Both the position numbers and the translations under genes were made by a program. Shown piece by piece: positions 51,988 to 60,563 of a stretch of 64,000 nt of DNA; positions within the stretch are counted from its first letter, which is position 1; each line of letters starts with the position of its first letter. The stretch covers positions 60,461-124,460 of the forward strand of contig JAZAFR010000026.1 of the NCBI GenBank assembly GCA_036121365.1. Direction: 5' to 3'. The stretch comes from UBA7916 sp036121365 (GTDB lineage Bacteria; Pseudomonadota; Gammaproteobacteria; Comchoanobacterales; Comchoanobacteraceae). Below the pieces are notes generated by a model. That model was not told the origin of the DNA and did no database searches. It saw only the letters and a program-made list of their open reading frames with translations.

Positions 51988-52854
51988 TTAGAAGATTTTA
52001 GGGATTAGTTTTCCAGTTGTTTTAACATAGTGTTGATACGACTTTAGGTGTTTAAATTTCTTTTGATTCTCTTTTTCGAGTAAGTTGATGCCGCTGATTT
52101 TTGTGAGTAAGACAATGACAAACAACGGTGATATCAAGCTGATGTATGCCCTGTTTTCTAGATTGGGGAACGACATTAATGCGATGGCTATCCACATGAT
52201 TATTTCTCCCAAATAATTGGGATGTCTGCTGTACTTCCAGAGCCCTGATTGAATGAAAGGAGTCTTTTGTTTTTGGGACTTAAATTTGAATTTTTGTATG
52301 TCTGCAATGCATTCAATTAAAAAAGCCATGATCCATAGGCAAATGAGTATGCCATCGATGTTGTTTAGGCTTACTTGCTTTGGGCTTGTGATGGCACTGA
52401 GTGCACACATCAGTGTGATGAACGTCCAGGCTGCTGAGAGCTGCCAAGTGTTGAAAAAATCATTTGGGCTTTTTTTGAGCTCATTGAATCTTTTATCAAC
52501 TTTATGGGTTTGAATTCGGATTAGTAAAAAAATCCCCAGACGTGTGGTCCAAATTGCACATAAAGTTGATAGTAGTAATGCTCTGGTGGATAGGGTTGTT
52601 TGCGTATTCATTATTAACAATAGCATTGCCCATACTCCGATGCTTCCGGTGATGTCAAATAGTTTTTCAGTTTGTCTCATTATCGAAGGTATTCCAATTA
52701 ACCAATGGATTGCCAGTGTCGTCATTGCTGCCATTGTTAGTGGGTTTTGCATGGAGTATTGGTTGCTTGCTATTGTGCTCAGTGCAATGAGAATCAATGG
52801 GATCAGGATGGTCGTCGTTATCTTCTTCAGCGTGTTGTTTGACATTTCAGGCAT
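51988..52854 (-). CDS. DUF1295 membrane protein (steroid reductase/ICMT-like fold)
   Basis: 288 residues with seven or so membrane segments. C-terminal Y-S-R-H-P-N-Y-L-G-E-I-I-M-W and a final E-K-x-N-Q-K-K are the signatures of the DUF1295 group, related to steroid 5-alpha reductases and isoprenylcysteine methyltransferases. The motif forms part of the cofactor site in relatives; the substrate here is unknown. Convergent with recA. Confidence 0.87.
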   Translation of the reverse strand: MPEMSNNTLKKITTTILIPLILIALSTIASNQYSMQNPLTMAAMTTLAIHWLIGIPSIMRQTEKLFDITGSIGVWAMLLLIMNTQTTLSTRALLLSTLCAIWTTRLGIFLLIRIQTHKVDKRFNELKKSPNDFFNTWQLSAAWTFITLMCALSAITSPKQVSLNNIDGILICLWIMAFLIECIADIQKFKFKSQKQKTPFIQSGLWKYSRHPNYLGEIIMWIAIALMSFPNLENRAYISLISPLFVIVLLTKISGINLLEKENQKKFKHLKSYQHYVKTTGKLIPKIF

Positions 52855-53116
52855 TTCTTAAGGTGTGAAAAAATAATAATTGAAAACTGTTGTTTTTGCA
52901 AACCGTCTTTGTGTGCGTATTGTAAGTGTTGTTTATTGAAGCATCCTTGACTTGTCTTTATTGGTTTGTTTTTTCGGTTTGTAGTATCTAAGTATTTTGA
53001 TTGAATACAATTTTTTAAGTGTGGTCTCTTGCTTTTAGTTATTGAGAGCGGTTTTAAATCAAATTTTTTGCATGTTCGCTGTTTGCAGTGCAATGTTTGT
53101 ATTCAATGTGGATGCT

Positions 53117-54070
53117 TTAAAGTTTGTAGTCAAGCTTTATACCAAATGCATTGAACTGTTTTTTTTCTGTGGGGGCTTTTAAGTACCAGCTCGTTGTGAT
53201 GTCAAAATGGTGTACTGCTTTCTTTTTTATTGATATTTCTAATGTTTTTTGCTCATGTTTGCTGTGTCCATAACCAATGCCTAAGGTGCTATCTTTGAGC
53301 TTTTTGATGTTGGTCCTTTGGTATCCGCAATCAAATCCTAAAAAACCTTTTTGTGTGCCAATATAGATTGATGCATTGGTGACATTGTTACCTTTCTCTT
53401 GTTTCCCTCCGAATGATGCATAGTGGTTACTGTCTATGATTTCTACTAGATTGTTTTGTGAGTATTGTGCCCACAGATTGCCGTCGGTGGTTTTTTTGAA
53501 CGCTTCTAAGAATAAAGAATAGGTTCTGTCATCTGGTTTTGTGCTGGTGTTGGTATTACTAATTGCGGTTCCTAGAGTATAGTTGCCATTGAAGCTGTCG
53601 GCTGATTTTTGAATTGACCATGCGAAATCGCTTGAATTCAATGGTAGTTTTGCCATTGCTTGTGAGAAAGGGAGGGGAGTGGCACTTCCGCCACTTTTAA
53701 GTATGTTTGCTTTGATTTTTCCCAAACCTAAACGTGTTTTCAGGGATTCATTGATGTCTGATGTGTATTTGATGACTTCAATTTTAAAATTTTCTGGTTT
53801 AGTATTGAATCCATCAATGTACGGGCCTTTTGTTATGCCAGTCTGACTGTTTGTTCGTATGTTAATGGATGACTTGTCGTTGATTTTATGGTCATATTCT
53901 ACTTTTAATCTCCATGGCATCACTACACCAACTTCAGCGCTTTTGTCTGTGTAGAATGCGCCCGTGGTGAGTGTGGCACTGATGTTTTCAGTTTGAATTT
54001 TTCCCATCGCAAATACTGGTATTAACACCGTGATTAGGGTCCAGAGTTGGTGTGTGTTTTTTCTGTTCAA
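53117..54070 (-). CDS. Putative outer membrane beta-barrel protein (porin-like)
   Basis: 317 residues. A signal peptide covers about the first 23 residues; the rest alternates short polar and amphipathic strands with Gly/Asn/Lys turns and ends F-G-I-K-L-D-Y-K-L, as expected of a barrel's last strand, although the final residue is Leu rather than Phe. The frame opens at TTG with no obvious Shine-Dalgarno, so the start is uncertain. No specific porin family recognised. Confidence 0.65.
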   Translation of the reverse strand: MNRKNTHQLWTLITVLIPVFAMGKIQTENISATLTTGAFYTDKSAEVGVVMPWRLKVEYDHKINDKSSINIRTNSQTGITKGPYIDGFNTKPENFKIEVIKYTSDINESLKTRLGLGKIKANILKSGGSATPLPFSQAMAKLPLNSSDFAWSIQKSADSFNGNYTLGTAISNTNTSTKPDDRTYSLFLEAFKKTTDGNLWAQYSQNNLVEIIDSNHYASFGGKQEKGNNVTNASIYIGTQKGFLGFDCGYQRTNIKKLKDSTLGIGYGHSKHEQKTLEISIKKKAVHHFDITTSWYLKAPTEKKQFNAFGIKLDYKL

Positions 54071-54153
54071 TGTATTAAGTTGTTTTTGAGTGGTCTAAGG
54101 ATATCCAATATTACTTTTTTTGTCTATTATTTTTTTGTTATTGTTTTTGATGT

Positions 54154-54182
54154 TTGCCTCGTTTTGGCGATTGTGCTATAAT
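54154..54182 (+). promoter_or_regulatory. Promoter of the MFS transporter gene
   Basis: TTGCCT (54154-54159), 17-nt spacer ending TGC, TATAAT (54177-54182): extended -10 with a moderate -35. Confidence 0.6.
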
Positions 54183-54215
54183 AATAGAGTTAATAAAGTT
54201 TGAGGATTTTGATAA

Positions 54216-55469
54216 GTGGTTGAGTATACACGGGCAATGAAAAAACAGATTCTTGCTTTTGTGATCATGATTGTTGTCTTGCCATTATTGGCTGAAAGTA
54301 TTTATGCGCCAGGCTTGCCTGATTTGGCAGAGAGTTTTTCTATCAGTGATGTCATGGCTGAATATACACTGTCGATTTATTTGTTTGGGATGTCTGTTGG
54401 TGTTTTGTTTTGGGGTAATTTATCTGATGTGATTGGCCGTAAATCTGTGGTTTTGATTGGCTTTTCAGTTTTTCTTGTGGCGACCTGCTGGTGTTATTTC
54501 ACGACTGATTTTTATGTGTTTATGTTGTTTCGATTTTTGCAGGCTTTTGGTGGTGCTGTTTCTTGTGTGTCTCAGTGTGTTAATCGTGATGTTTTTGAGC
54601 AAAAAGAACGAATGGGATTGTCAGCTCAAATTGGCACTGCTGTATCAATTGCGCCAGCAATTGGAGCTTTACTTGGAGGTGTGATTAGCCAGTATTATGG
54701 ATGGAGACATTCTTTTTTGTTTTTGATTGTTGCTGCCTGTTATTTTTTGTATATTTTTTACACACAGTTGCCAGAGACCAAAACCGGTTCGTATTTGAAA
54801 CAAGATCCACGGGCGTTTTATTCTGTTTTACGTGCGGTCTTGAGAGATAAAAATTTGTGGTGTAATGCCATTATCATTGGTTGTGGGTTGGGAATATTTT
54901 ACGCGTTCATGTCAGAGGGGGCGTTTTATTGTATTGAGTCATTGTCAATGACCAGTCGGACTTATGGTGTGGTGTGCGCTTCTGGGTCTCTTGTTTATGC
55001 TTGTGGTTGTCGATTTTGTAATTTTTTGATTCAGAGAGGTATTCGTTACCAAAAGGTAATGGTATGCGGTGTTTTGATGATGGGCATAGGTTTTTCTTTA
55101 TTTTTATTGGCTGTGTATGCTGCTTTGATTGTCTCGCCTGTTGGCGCTGATTTTGTTTCTTTTTCAACCACTCTGTGTTTCTCTTTTTTATGGGTGTTTT
55201 CATCTTTGGGTCTCAGTTTTGTATTGACGCCTTGTTTTGCGAATGCATTGGAAAATCAGAGAGACAATGCAGGTGTTGCAGCGAGTATTTTTGCCTTTAT
55301 TTATAATATCATGACGACTTTTGTCAATGTTTTGATATCTTGTTTGCATGTGAATAGTTTGTATGGCATGCCATTTTTCTTTTTGTGTGTTGTTGTTGTG
55401 ATTGCATTTTTTTGTGGCATGTTGTTTCGTAGTCAACGTTATGTTTTTGAATTACAACGAGCTGTTTAG
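54216..55469 (+). CDS. Bcr/CflA-family MFS drug transporter
   Basis: 417 residues, twelve membrane segments. N-terminal Y-A-P-G-L-P-D-L-A and the loop 2-3 motif G-N-L-S-D-V-I-G-R-K are typical of Bcr/CflA exporters, with G-W-R-H-S-F-L-F-L after segment 5. Proton-driven export of drugs or small metabolites. GTG start (GAGG 10 nt upstream) is retained; an ATG at 54237 is the alternative and would remove a seven-residue leader. Confidence 0.9.
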   Translation: MVEYTRAMKKQILAFVIMIVVLPLLAESIYAPGLPDLAESFSISDVMAEYTLSIYLFGMSVGVLFWGNLSDVIGRKSVVLIGFSVFLVATCWCYFTTDFYVFMLFRFLQAFGGAVSCVSQCVNRDVFEQKERMGLSAQIGTAVSIAPAIGALLGGVISQYYGWRHSFLFLIVAACYFLYIFYTQLPETKTGSYLKQDPRAFYSVLRAVLRDKNLWCNAIIIGCGLGIFYAFMSEGAFYCIESLSMTSRTYGVVCASGSLVYACGCRFCNFLIQRGIRYQKVMVCGVLMMGIGFSLFLLAVYAALIVSPVGADFVSFSTTLCFSFLWVFSSLGLSFVLTPCFANALENQRDNAGVAASIFAFIYNIMTTFVNVLISCLHVNSLYGMPFFFLCVVVVIAFFCGMLFRSQRYVFELQRAV

Positions 55470-55508
55470 TTTAGATCATTTTTGATCGGATATTTGGAGT
55501 GTTTTTAA

Positions 55509-58100
55509 ATGAAAGTAGCGCAGATTAGAGCAGAGTTTTTATCCTATTTTGAAAAAAATGGCCATCAATTGAAACATAGTGCATCTTTGATTCCAAAAAG
55601 TGATCCAACGTTATTGTTTGTGAATGCAGGGATGGTTCCGTTTAAATATTTCTTTTTAGGTGTTGATAAACCTGCGTTTCAAATGGTAACCAGTTCGCAG
55701 CGCTGTCTTAGGGTTGGTGGGAAGCACAATGATCTAGACAATGTTGGTAAAACGGCAAGACATCATACTTTGTTTGAAATGCTTGGTAATTTTAGTTTTG
55801 GTGCGTATGATAAGCGTCAATCAATTCAATATGCATGGAATTTTTTAACCCAGGTCTTGAAACTGCCGATTGCAAAACTATGGGTGACGGTATTTCATGA
55901 AGATGATGTTTCTAGAAAGATTTGGCTTGATGAGATTGGTGTGGATCCTAAGCGTGTGATTGATTGTGATGAAGTTGATAACTTTTGGTCTATGGGGTCA
56001 CATGGTCCTTGTGGTCCATGTACTGAAATCTTTTATGATCATGGTCCTGAGGTCGCGGGAGGTCCTCCTGGCTCTGCAGATGCTGATGGGGACCGTTACG
56101 TTGAGATTTGGAATATTGTGTTTATGGAGTATAATCGTTCTGAGGATGGTACGATGCAGAAGTTGCCAAAGCCATGTGTTGATACAGGAATGGGGCTTGA
56201 GCGTATTGCTGCTGTGATGCAGAATGTTCACAGCAATTATGAAATAGACAGTTTTGTTGAATTGATATCTGCATATCGAACAATTGCAAATCAATCGGTA
56301 TCAAAAGTTGCCAGTCAAGTGATTGCAGATCACATGCGAGCGATTTGTTGGTTGATTCATGATGGGGTGTTGCCTTCAAATGAAAAACGTGGATATGTGT
56401 TGCGTCGAATCATTAGACGAGCATTGCGTTTTGCTTATGTCGATGGTGTTGAATTGCCTGTCTTACATAAGTTGGTCAATGTGGTGATAGGACTATACAA
56501 AGACAGTCCAGAATTTGTGCTGTCTGAAAAAAAGATAACACAGGTTTTATTACAGGAGGAAATTGCTTTTTCAAGAACCATTGATCAAGGCATTAAATTA
56601 TTTGATAAATATGTTAAGTCTTTAAAAGGATCAGAAATACCAGGAGACCTTGCGTTTAAATTGTATGATACTTATGGATTTCCTCTGGACTTAGTGGAAG
56701 ATTTAGCGTCTGAAAAAAAACTCACAGTGGATATTGACGGTTTTGATCATTGTATGCAAGCTCAAAAAATGCGTTCTCGTCAAAATCAACAGTTTTCTCA
56801 AATGGTGAGTATGGATTGGTTGCCCCAACAGGAAACTGAATTTGTTGGTTATGTCAAAGAATCTTGTGATGCAAAGCTTTTGTGTATTTATGCCGATGGT
56901 CAATTGCATCAATCCTTGTCAGAGGGAGAGGCTGTATTGGTCTTTGATCGTACTCCTTTTTATGCTGAAAGTGGGGGACAGATTGGTGATATTGGAATCA
57001 TTTCTGGTGACACTGTTCAGTTTCGTGTTTTGGATACGCAAAAACAGTCTGGCTGTGTATTGCACATTGGACGTATTGAGTCTGGTGGATTGTCTACTGG
57101 CGATGAGTTGCAGTTGAAGATTGATGCCAATCGATCTTTGATTCGTAAAAATCATTCAGCGACCCATCTGTTGCATGAAGCTTTGGTTTCTGTTTTGGGA
57201 GATCATGTGATACAGAAGGGATCATTGGTTACGGCAGATCGTTTGCGATTTGACTTTGCCCACCATAAGGCATTGACAATGGATGAAATTTGTCAGGTGG
57301 AACAGTTTGTTAATCGCTTGATAGAAAAAAATGTCACGGTATCGACTGAATTGATGTCGCTTGAAGATGCAAAGTCTTTGGGTGTGAAGGCGTTATTTGA
57401 TGAGAAGTATGATGATCATGTTCGGGTTTTGACTATGGGGCCATCGAAAGAGTTGTGTGGTGGTACGCACGTTGAGCAAACAGGGGACATTGCATTGTGT
57501 ATGATAGTTGAGCAGAATGCTGTCAGTCAAGGCGTGAGACGAATTGAAGCTGTGACTGCGGATGCAGCGTTGAATTTTGTTCAAAAGAATCGTGCCCAGC
57601 TTTATGATCTTGCAAAAATTTCCCAAAGTTCTGTGGATGGGATTTCTGATAAAATTCTTAAATTGACAGGATCTATGAAACAAATGCAAAAGACAATAGA
57701 CGGCTTGCAAGCAGACAATATGCGTTATGCTTGTCAAGAATATTTACAGACGGTTGAGCTGATATCAGGTTTTCGAGTACTTTTTGTGGATTTGGCCGAT
57801 GGAGATCCAAAATTGTTGCGTTTGGTGACTCAGTTGTGCTTGGATTCAGGTGAAGTCGATGTTGTTGTTCTAGTTTTTGGTCAATCTGAAAAAATACTAT
57901 TGTCAGTTGGAGTGGTTGATGCTATGGTTAGTAAGATTGAGGCTATAGGATTGTTTCGAGCGCTTGCGGAGACTGTGGGTGCTAGGGGTGGCGGAAAGAA
58001 GGACTTCGCTCAAGGATCTTTGGCTGTGGAAGGTGCAATGTCTGTCACTGAAGTTAGAAGATTGTGTCGTGAAAAATTAACAGAGGTTTTGCTTAAATAG
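55509..58100 (+). CDS. alaS: Alanyl-tRNA synthetase
   Basis: 863 residues. Class II core with R-C-L-R-V-G-G-K-H-N-D-L and F-E-M-L-G-N-F-S-F-G, the editing-site zinc ligands H-S-A-T-H and C-G-G-T-H, and the C-terminal G-G-G-K-K-D-F-A-Q-G. Charges tRNA-Ala and clears mis-acylated Ser/Gly. Followed 7 nt later by lysC, an arrangement shared with Legionella and Coxiella. Confidence 0.98.
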   Translation: MKVAQIRAEFLSYFEKNGHQLKHSASLIPKSDPTLLFVNAGMVPFKYFFLGVDKPAFQMVTSSQRCLRVGGKHNDLDNVGKTARHHTLFEMLGNFSFGAYDKRQSIQYAWNFLTQVLKLPIAKLWVTVFHEDDVSRKIWLDEIGVDPKRVIDCDEVDNFWSMGSHGPCGPCTEIFYDHGPEVAGGPPGSADADGDRYVEIWNIVFMEYNRSEDGTMQKLPKPCVDTGMGLERIAAVMQNVHSNYEIDSFVELISAYRTIANQSVSKVASQVIADHMRAICWLIHDGVLPSNEKRGYVLRRIIRRALRFAYVDGVELPVLHKLVNVVIGLYKDSPEFVLSEKKITQVLLQEEIAFSRTIDQGIKLFDKYVKSLKGSEIPGDLAFKLYDTYGFPLDLVEDLASEKKLTVDIDGFDHCMQAQKMRSRQNQQFSQMVSMDWLPQQETEFVGYVKESCDAKLLCIYADGQLHQSLSEGEAVLVFDRTPFYAESGGQIGDIGIISGDTVQFRVLDTQKQSGCVLHIGRIESGGLSTGDELQLKIDANRSLIRKNHSATHLLHEALVSVLGDHVIQKGSLVTADRLRFDFAHHKALTMDEICQVEQFVNRLIEKNVTVSTELMSLEDAKSLGVKALFDEKYDDHVRVLTMGPSKELCGGTHVEQTGDIALCMIVEQNAVSQGVRRIEAVTADAALNFVQKNRAQLYDLAKISQSSVDGISDKILKLTGSMKQMQKTIDGLQADNMRYACQEYLQTVELISGFRVLFVDLADGDPKLLRLVTQLCLDSGEVDVVVLVFGQSEKILLSVGVVDAMVSKIEAIGLFRALAETVGARGGGKKDFAQGSLAVEGAMSVTEVRRLCREKLTEVLLK

Positions 58101-58107
58101 ATCGGTT

Positions 58108-59364
58108 ATGGTTCTTTTTGTTCAAAAATATGGTGGTAGCACACTCACCGACCTCAGTCGTTTAGAAGCAGTGGCTCGTAAGGTTAAAAAGCATGTTCAA
58201 GCGGGTTATTCAATTGTTCTGGTGTTATCAGCATTGCAGGGAGAAACTGATCGTCTGATTGGTTTGGTTGATTTGCTGACATCTGATTGTCCTAAGCGTG
58301 AATATGACGCGCTCCTGGCAACAGGAGAGCAGGCTTCAGCATGTTTGATGGTCATGGCGCTGTCCCGAATTGGTGTAAAAGCACAGACTTTGAATGCGTG
58401 GCAAGCAGGTATTCATGGTGATGGCATTCATCAACGCTCGTCCATTCAAAGCATAGATACAGATAGAATACAACAATGTCTTGATCACGATATTATCCCA
58501 GTGATTACAGGATTTCAGGCAGTTGGTCAAGATCATAGCATTGCTACGTTGGGACGCGGTGGGTCAGACACCACGGCAGTTGCACTGGCGGCAGCATTGA
58601 ATGCTGACGAGTGCCAGATTTATGTTGATGTCCAAGGAATATTCACGGCGGATCCAAAGATAGAGCCATCGGCACGTTTGATTCATAAAATTGATATTGA
58701 TCAGATGCTTGTGTACTCAAACTTGGGTGCCAAAGTCATGCAAAAACGCGCCGTTGCTTGTGCGGCAAAATACCAAGTCCCATTGAGAATATGTCCAACA
58801 TTTATAGAAGGTCCAGGAACTGTTATGAAATATGTGAAAGATACAAGAATTGAAAGAACCACAGTGACTGCCGTATCACATGCCGATAGACAAATTGTGA
58901 TACAACTGTCAGGGATGAAATCACTGTATGACGATGTAAGTCAACTTTATGCTTTAATTGGTTCTTATGGCTGTGACATTGAGCATAATGTTAGACAAAA
59001 TAAAGATGTGTATCAGTTTGATTGTATTATCAGTGCTGAGGATTATCAATTGATTGAAAATCAGTTTGAAAGCTGGCTGTCAAGCCGGCGTCACATTCAA
59101 TCCCTTGTTTCTAAAAACTTAACTCGAGTTTCATTGGTTGGATTTTCCTTGGTCAAAGATTTGTTCATCACAAAAGAAGTCATAGACTGCTGTCGTTCAA
59201 TTAACGTGGATGTGTTGCATTTGTTTGCATCGGATAGTCAGTTATCAGTTGTGGTAGATAGGGAGTATATGGAGCTGGTTCTGCGAACACTACACAGGCA
59301 TTTTGAGCTCAATAAAAAACCCATGACCATTGGCTCTCAGTTGACAGAAGTCAGTGCTGCTTGA
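58108..59364 (+). CDS. lysC: Aspartokinase
   Basis: 418 residues. Kinase domain with K-Y-G-G-S at the N-terminus, T-L-G-R-G-G-S-D-T-T and F-T-A-D-P-K; C-terminal ACT domains (about 260-410) that would sense lysine or threonine. First step of the lysine/threonine/methionine and diaminopimelate pathway. The second residue after the K-Y-G-G-S motif is T rather than V as in the common K-F-G-G-T-S-V. Co-transcribed with alaS by spacing. No csrA gene follows, unlike in several relatives. Confidence 0.96.
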   Translation: MVLFVQKYGGSTLTDLSRLEAVARKVKKHVQAGYSIVLVLSALQGETDRLIGLVDLLTSDCPKREYDALLATGEQASACLMVMALSRIGVKAQTLNAWQAGIHGDGIHQRSSIQSIDTDRIQQCLDHDIIPVITGFQAVGQDHSIATLGRGGSDTTAVALAAALNADECQIYVDVQGIFTADPKIEPSARLIHKIDIDQMLVYSNLGAKVMQKRAVACAAKYQVPLRICPTFIEGPGTVMKYVKDTRIERTTVTAVSHADRQIVIQLSGMKSLYDDVSQLYALIGSYGCDIEHNVRQNKDVYQFDCIISAEDYQLIENQFESWLSSRRHIQSLVSKNLTRVSLVGFSLVKDLFITKEVIDCCRSINVDVLHLFASDSQLSVVVDREYMELVLRTLHRHFELNKKPMTIGSQLTEVSAA

Positions 59365-59501
59365 ATTCTTAGTCTTTTTTGGTTTGCGTTTTTAGATTCT
59401 TTACGATATTGATGTATTGATTAAATTTACCATTGAGCTGAAATTTAGACGATTCAAACATTATGAATCAGTCAGTAATGTCAACAGGTCGTTTTTATGG
59501 A

Positions 59502-60428
59502 CTATTGTGTTTGTGGTCCTATGTGATTCTTTCCAAGACTTTTGGCCAGAGTTTGTTGTAGCTGTCTTTGCCTGAATCGGTCTTTCTGCGTTGTTGTTGT
59601 TTTTTCATGGCATTGATGACAGCTGATGCCTGCTTTGTACATGGGGCTTTTTTTGTCTTCTTCTGTAATCGGTAATCTGCATGCAAAGCATTGATCATAA
59701 GTGCCTTTTTTCATCTTATGATTAACGCTGACTCGATTGTCAAAAACAAAGCACTCTCCCTGCCATAAATTGTCTTTCTCGTCCATGTCTTCTAAATACT
59801 GTAAAATACCTCCATGAAGTTGGCAAACATCCTCAAATCCTTGCTCTAATAAATAATTGGACGCCTTTTCACAACGAATCCCACCTGTACAGTACATGGC
59901 TATTCTTTTTTGTTTTGCATGTTGAAGATTTTTGTCAACGTAGTCTGGGAAGTCTCTGAAGTTTTTTGTATTTGGATCGATGGCTTGTGGGAATTTTCCT
60001 ATGCCAGTTTCATAGTCGTTTCTGGTATCGATAACGATGGTGTCCGGATCATTGATGACAGCATTCCAGTCTTTGGGTTGAATGTATTGTCCTGTTTTGT
60101 TAGCGACATCTTTGCTGTTTTTCCCCAGTGTGACAATTTCTTTTTTCACCTTCACTTTGAATCGGTAGAATGGATTCTCATGGTGAACGGATTTTTTCCA
60201 TGTCAAAGATGCAATCTTTAGAGCGTCTTCAATGGTTGCTAATAGCTTTTTTATTCCAGACTCTGGTCCTGCTATGGTACCATTGATCCCTTCAGGCGCG
60301 AGTAGTAGGGTGCCTTGAATGCGTTCTTTTTTTCCAGTGTCCAGTAAAAGACTTTGTAAACTTTCAATGTCTTTTAGTGGTTGTTGGTTGAAATGATACA
60401 ACGCTGCAATTATGACTTCAGGTTTCAT
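59502..60428 (-). CDS. trhO: tRNA uridine(34) hydroxylase TrhO (rhodanese family)
   Basis: 308 residues. N-terminal L-A-P-E-G-I-N-G-T-I-A-G domain, central rhodanese domain with V-I-D-T-R-N-D-Y-E and active-site C-T-G-G-I-R-C-E-K, and a Cys-rich C-terminus (C-F-A-C and C-H-Q-C). TrhO makes 5-hydroxyuridine at tRNA position 34. The ATG at 60428, with AGGA about 6 nt upstream, is preferred to the one at 60443. Confidence 0.93.
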   Translation of the reverse strand: MKPEVIIAALYHFNQQPLKDIESLQSLLLDTGKKERIQGTLLLAPEGINGTIAGPESGIKKLLATIEDALKIASLTWKKSVHHENPFYRFKVKVKKEIVTLGKNSKDVANKTGQYIQPKDWNAVINDPDTIVIDTRNDYETGIGKFPQAIDPNTKNFRDFPDYVDKNLQHAKQKRIAMYCTGGIRCEKASNYLLEQGFEDVCQLHGGILQYLEDMDEKDNLWQGECFVFDNRVSVNHKMKKGTYDQCFACRLPITEEDKKSPMYKAGISCHQCHEKTTTTQKDRFRQRQLQQTLAKSLGKNHIGPQTQ

Positions 60429-60563
60429 GGCTATCCTATGCATTTTTTGTGTATTATAAGGTTTTCTTGTGAGATTGGAAAGTCTTTTTTTGGGATAGTT
60501 TGTTTTTTAGTGATCGTTTTTTGTCGGTGGTTGTTTTTATGTAGGTGTGTTAATACTCAATTG

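Noticed and set aside
52855..53116. 88-codon minus-strand frame (52827-53093)
   Set aside because: Overlaps the start of the DUF1295 gene, composition is Lys/Gln-rich from AT bias, and no start signal is visible.
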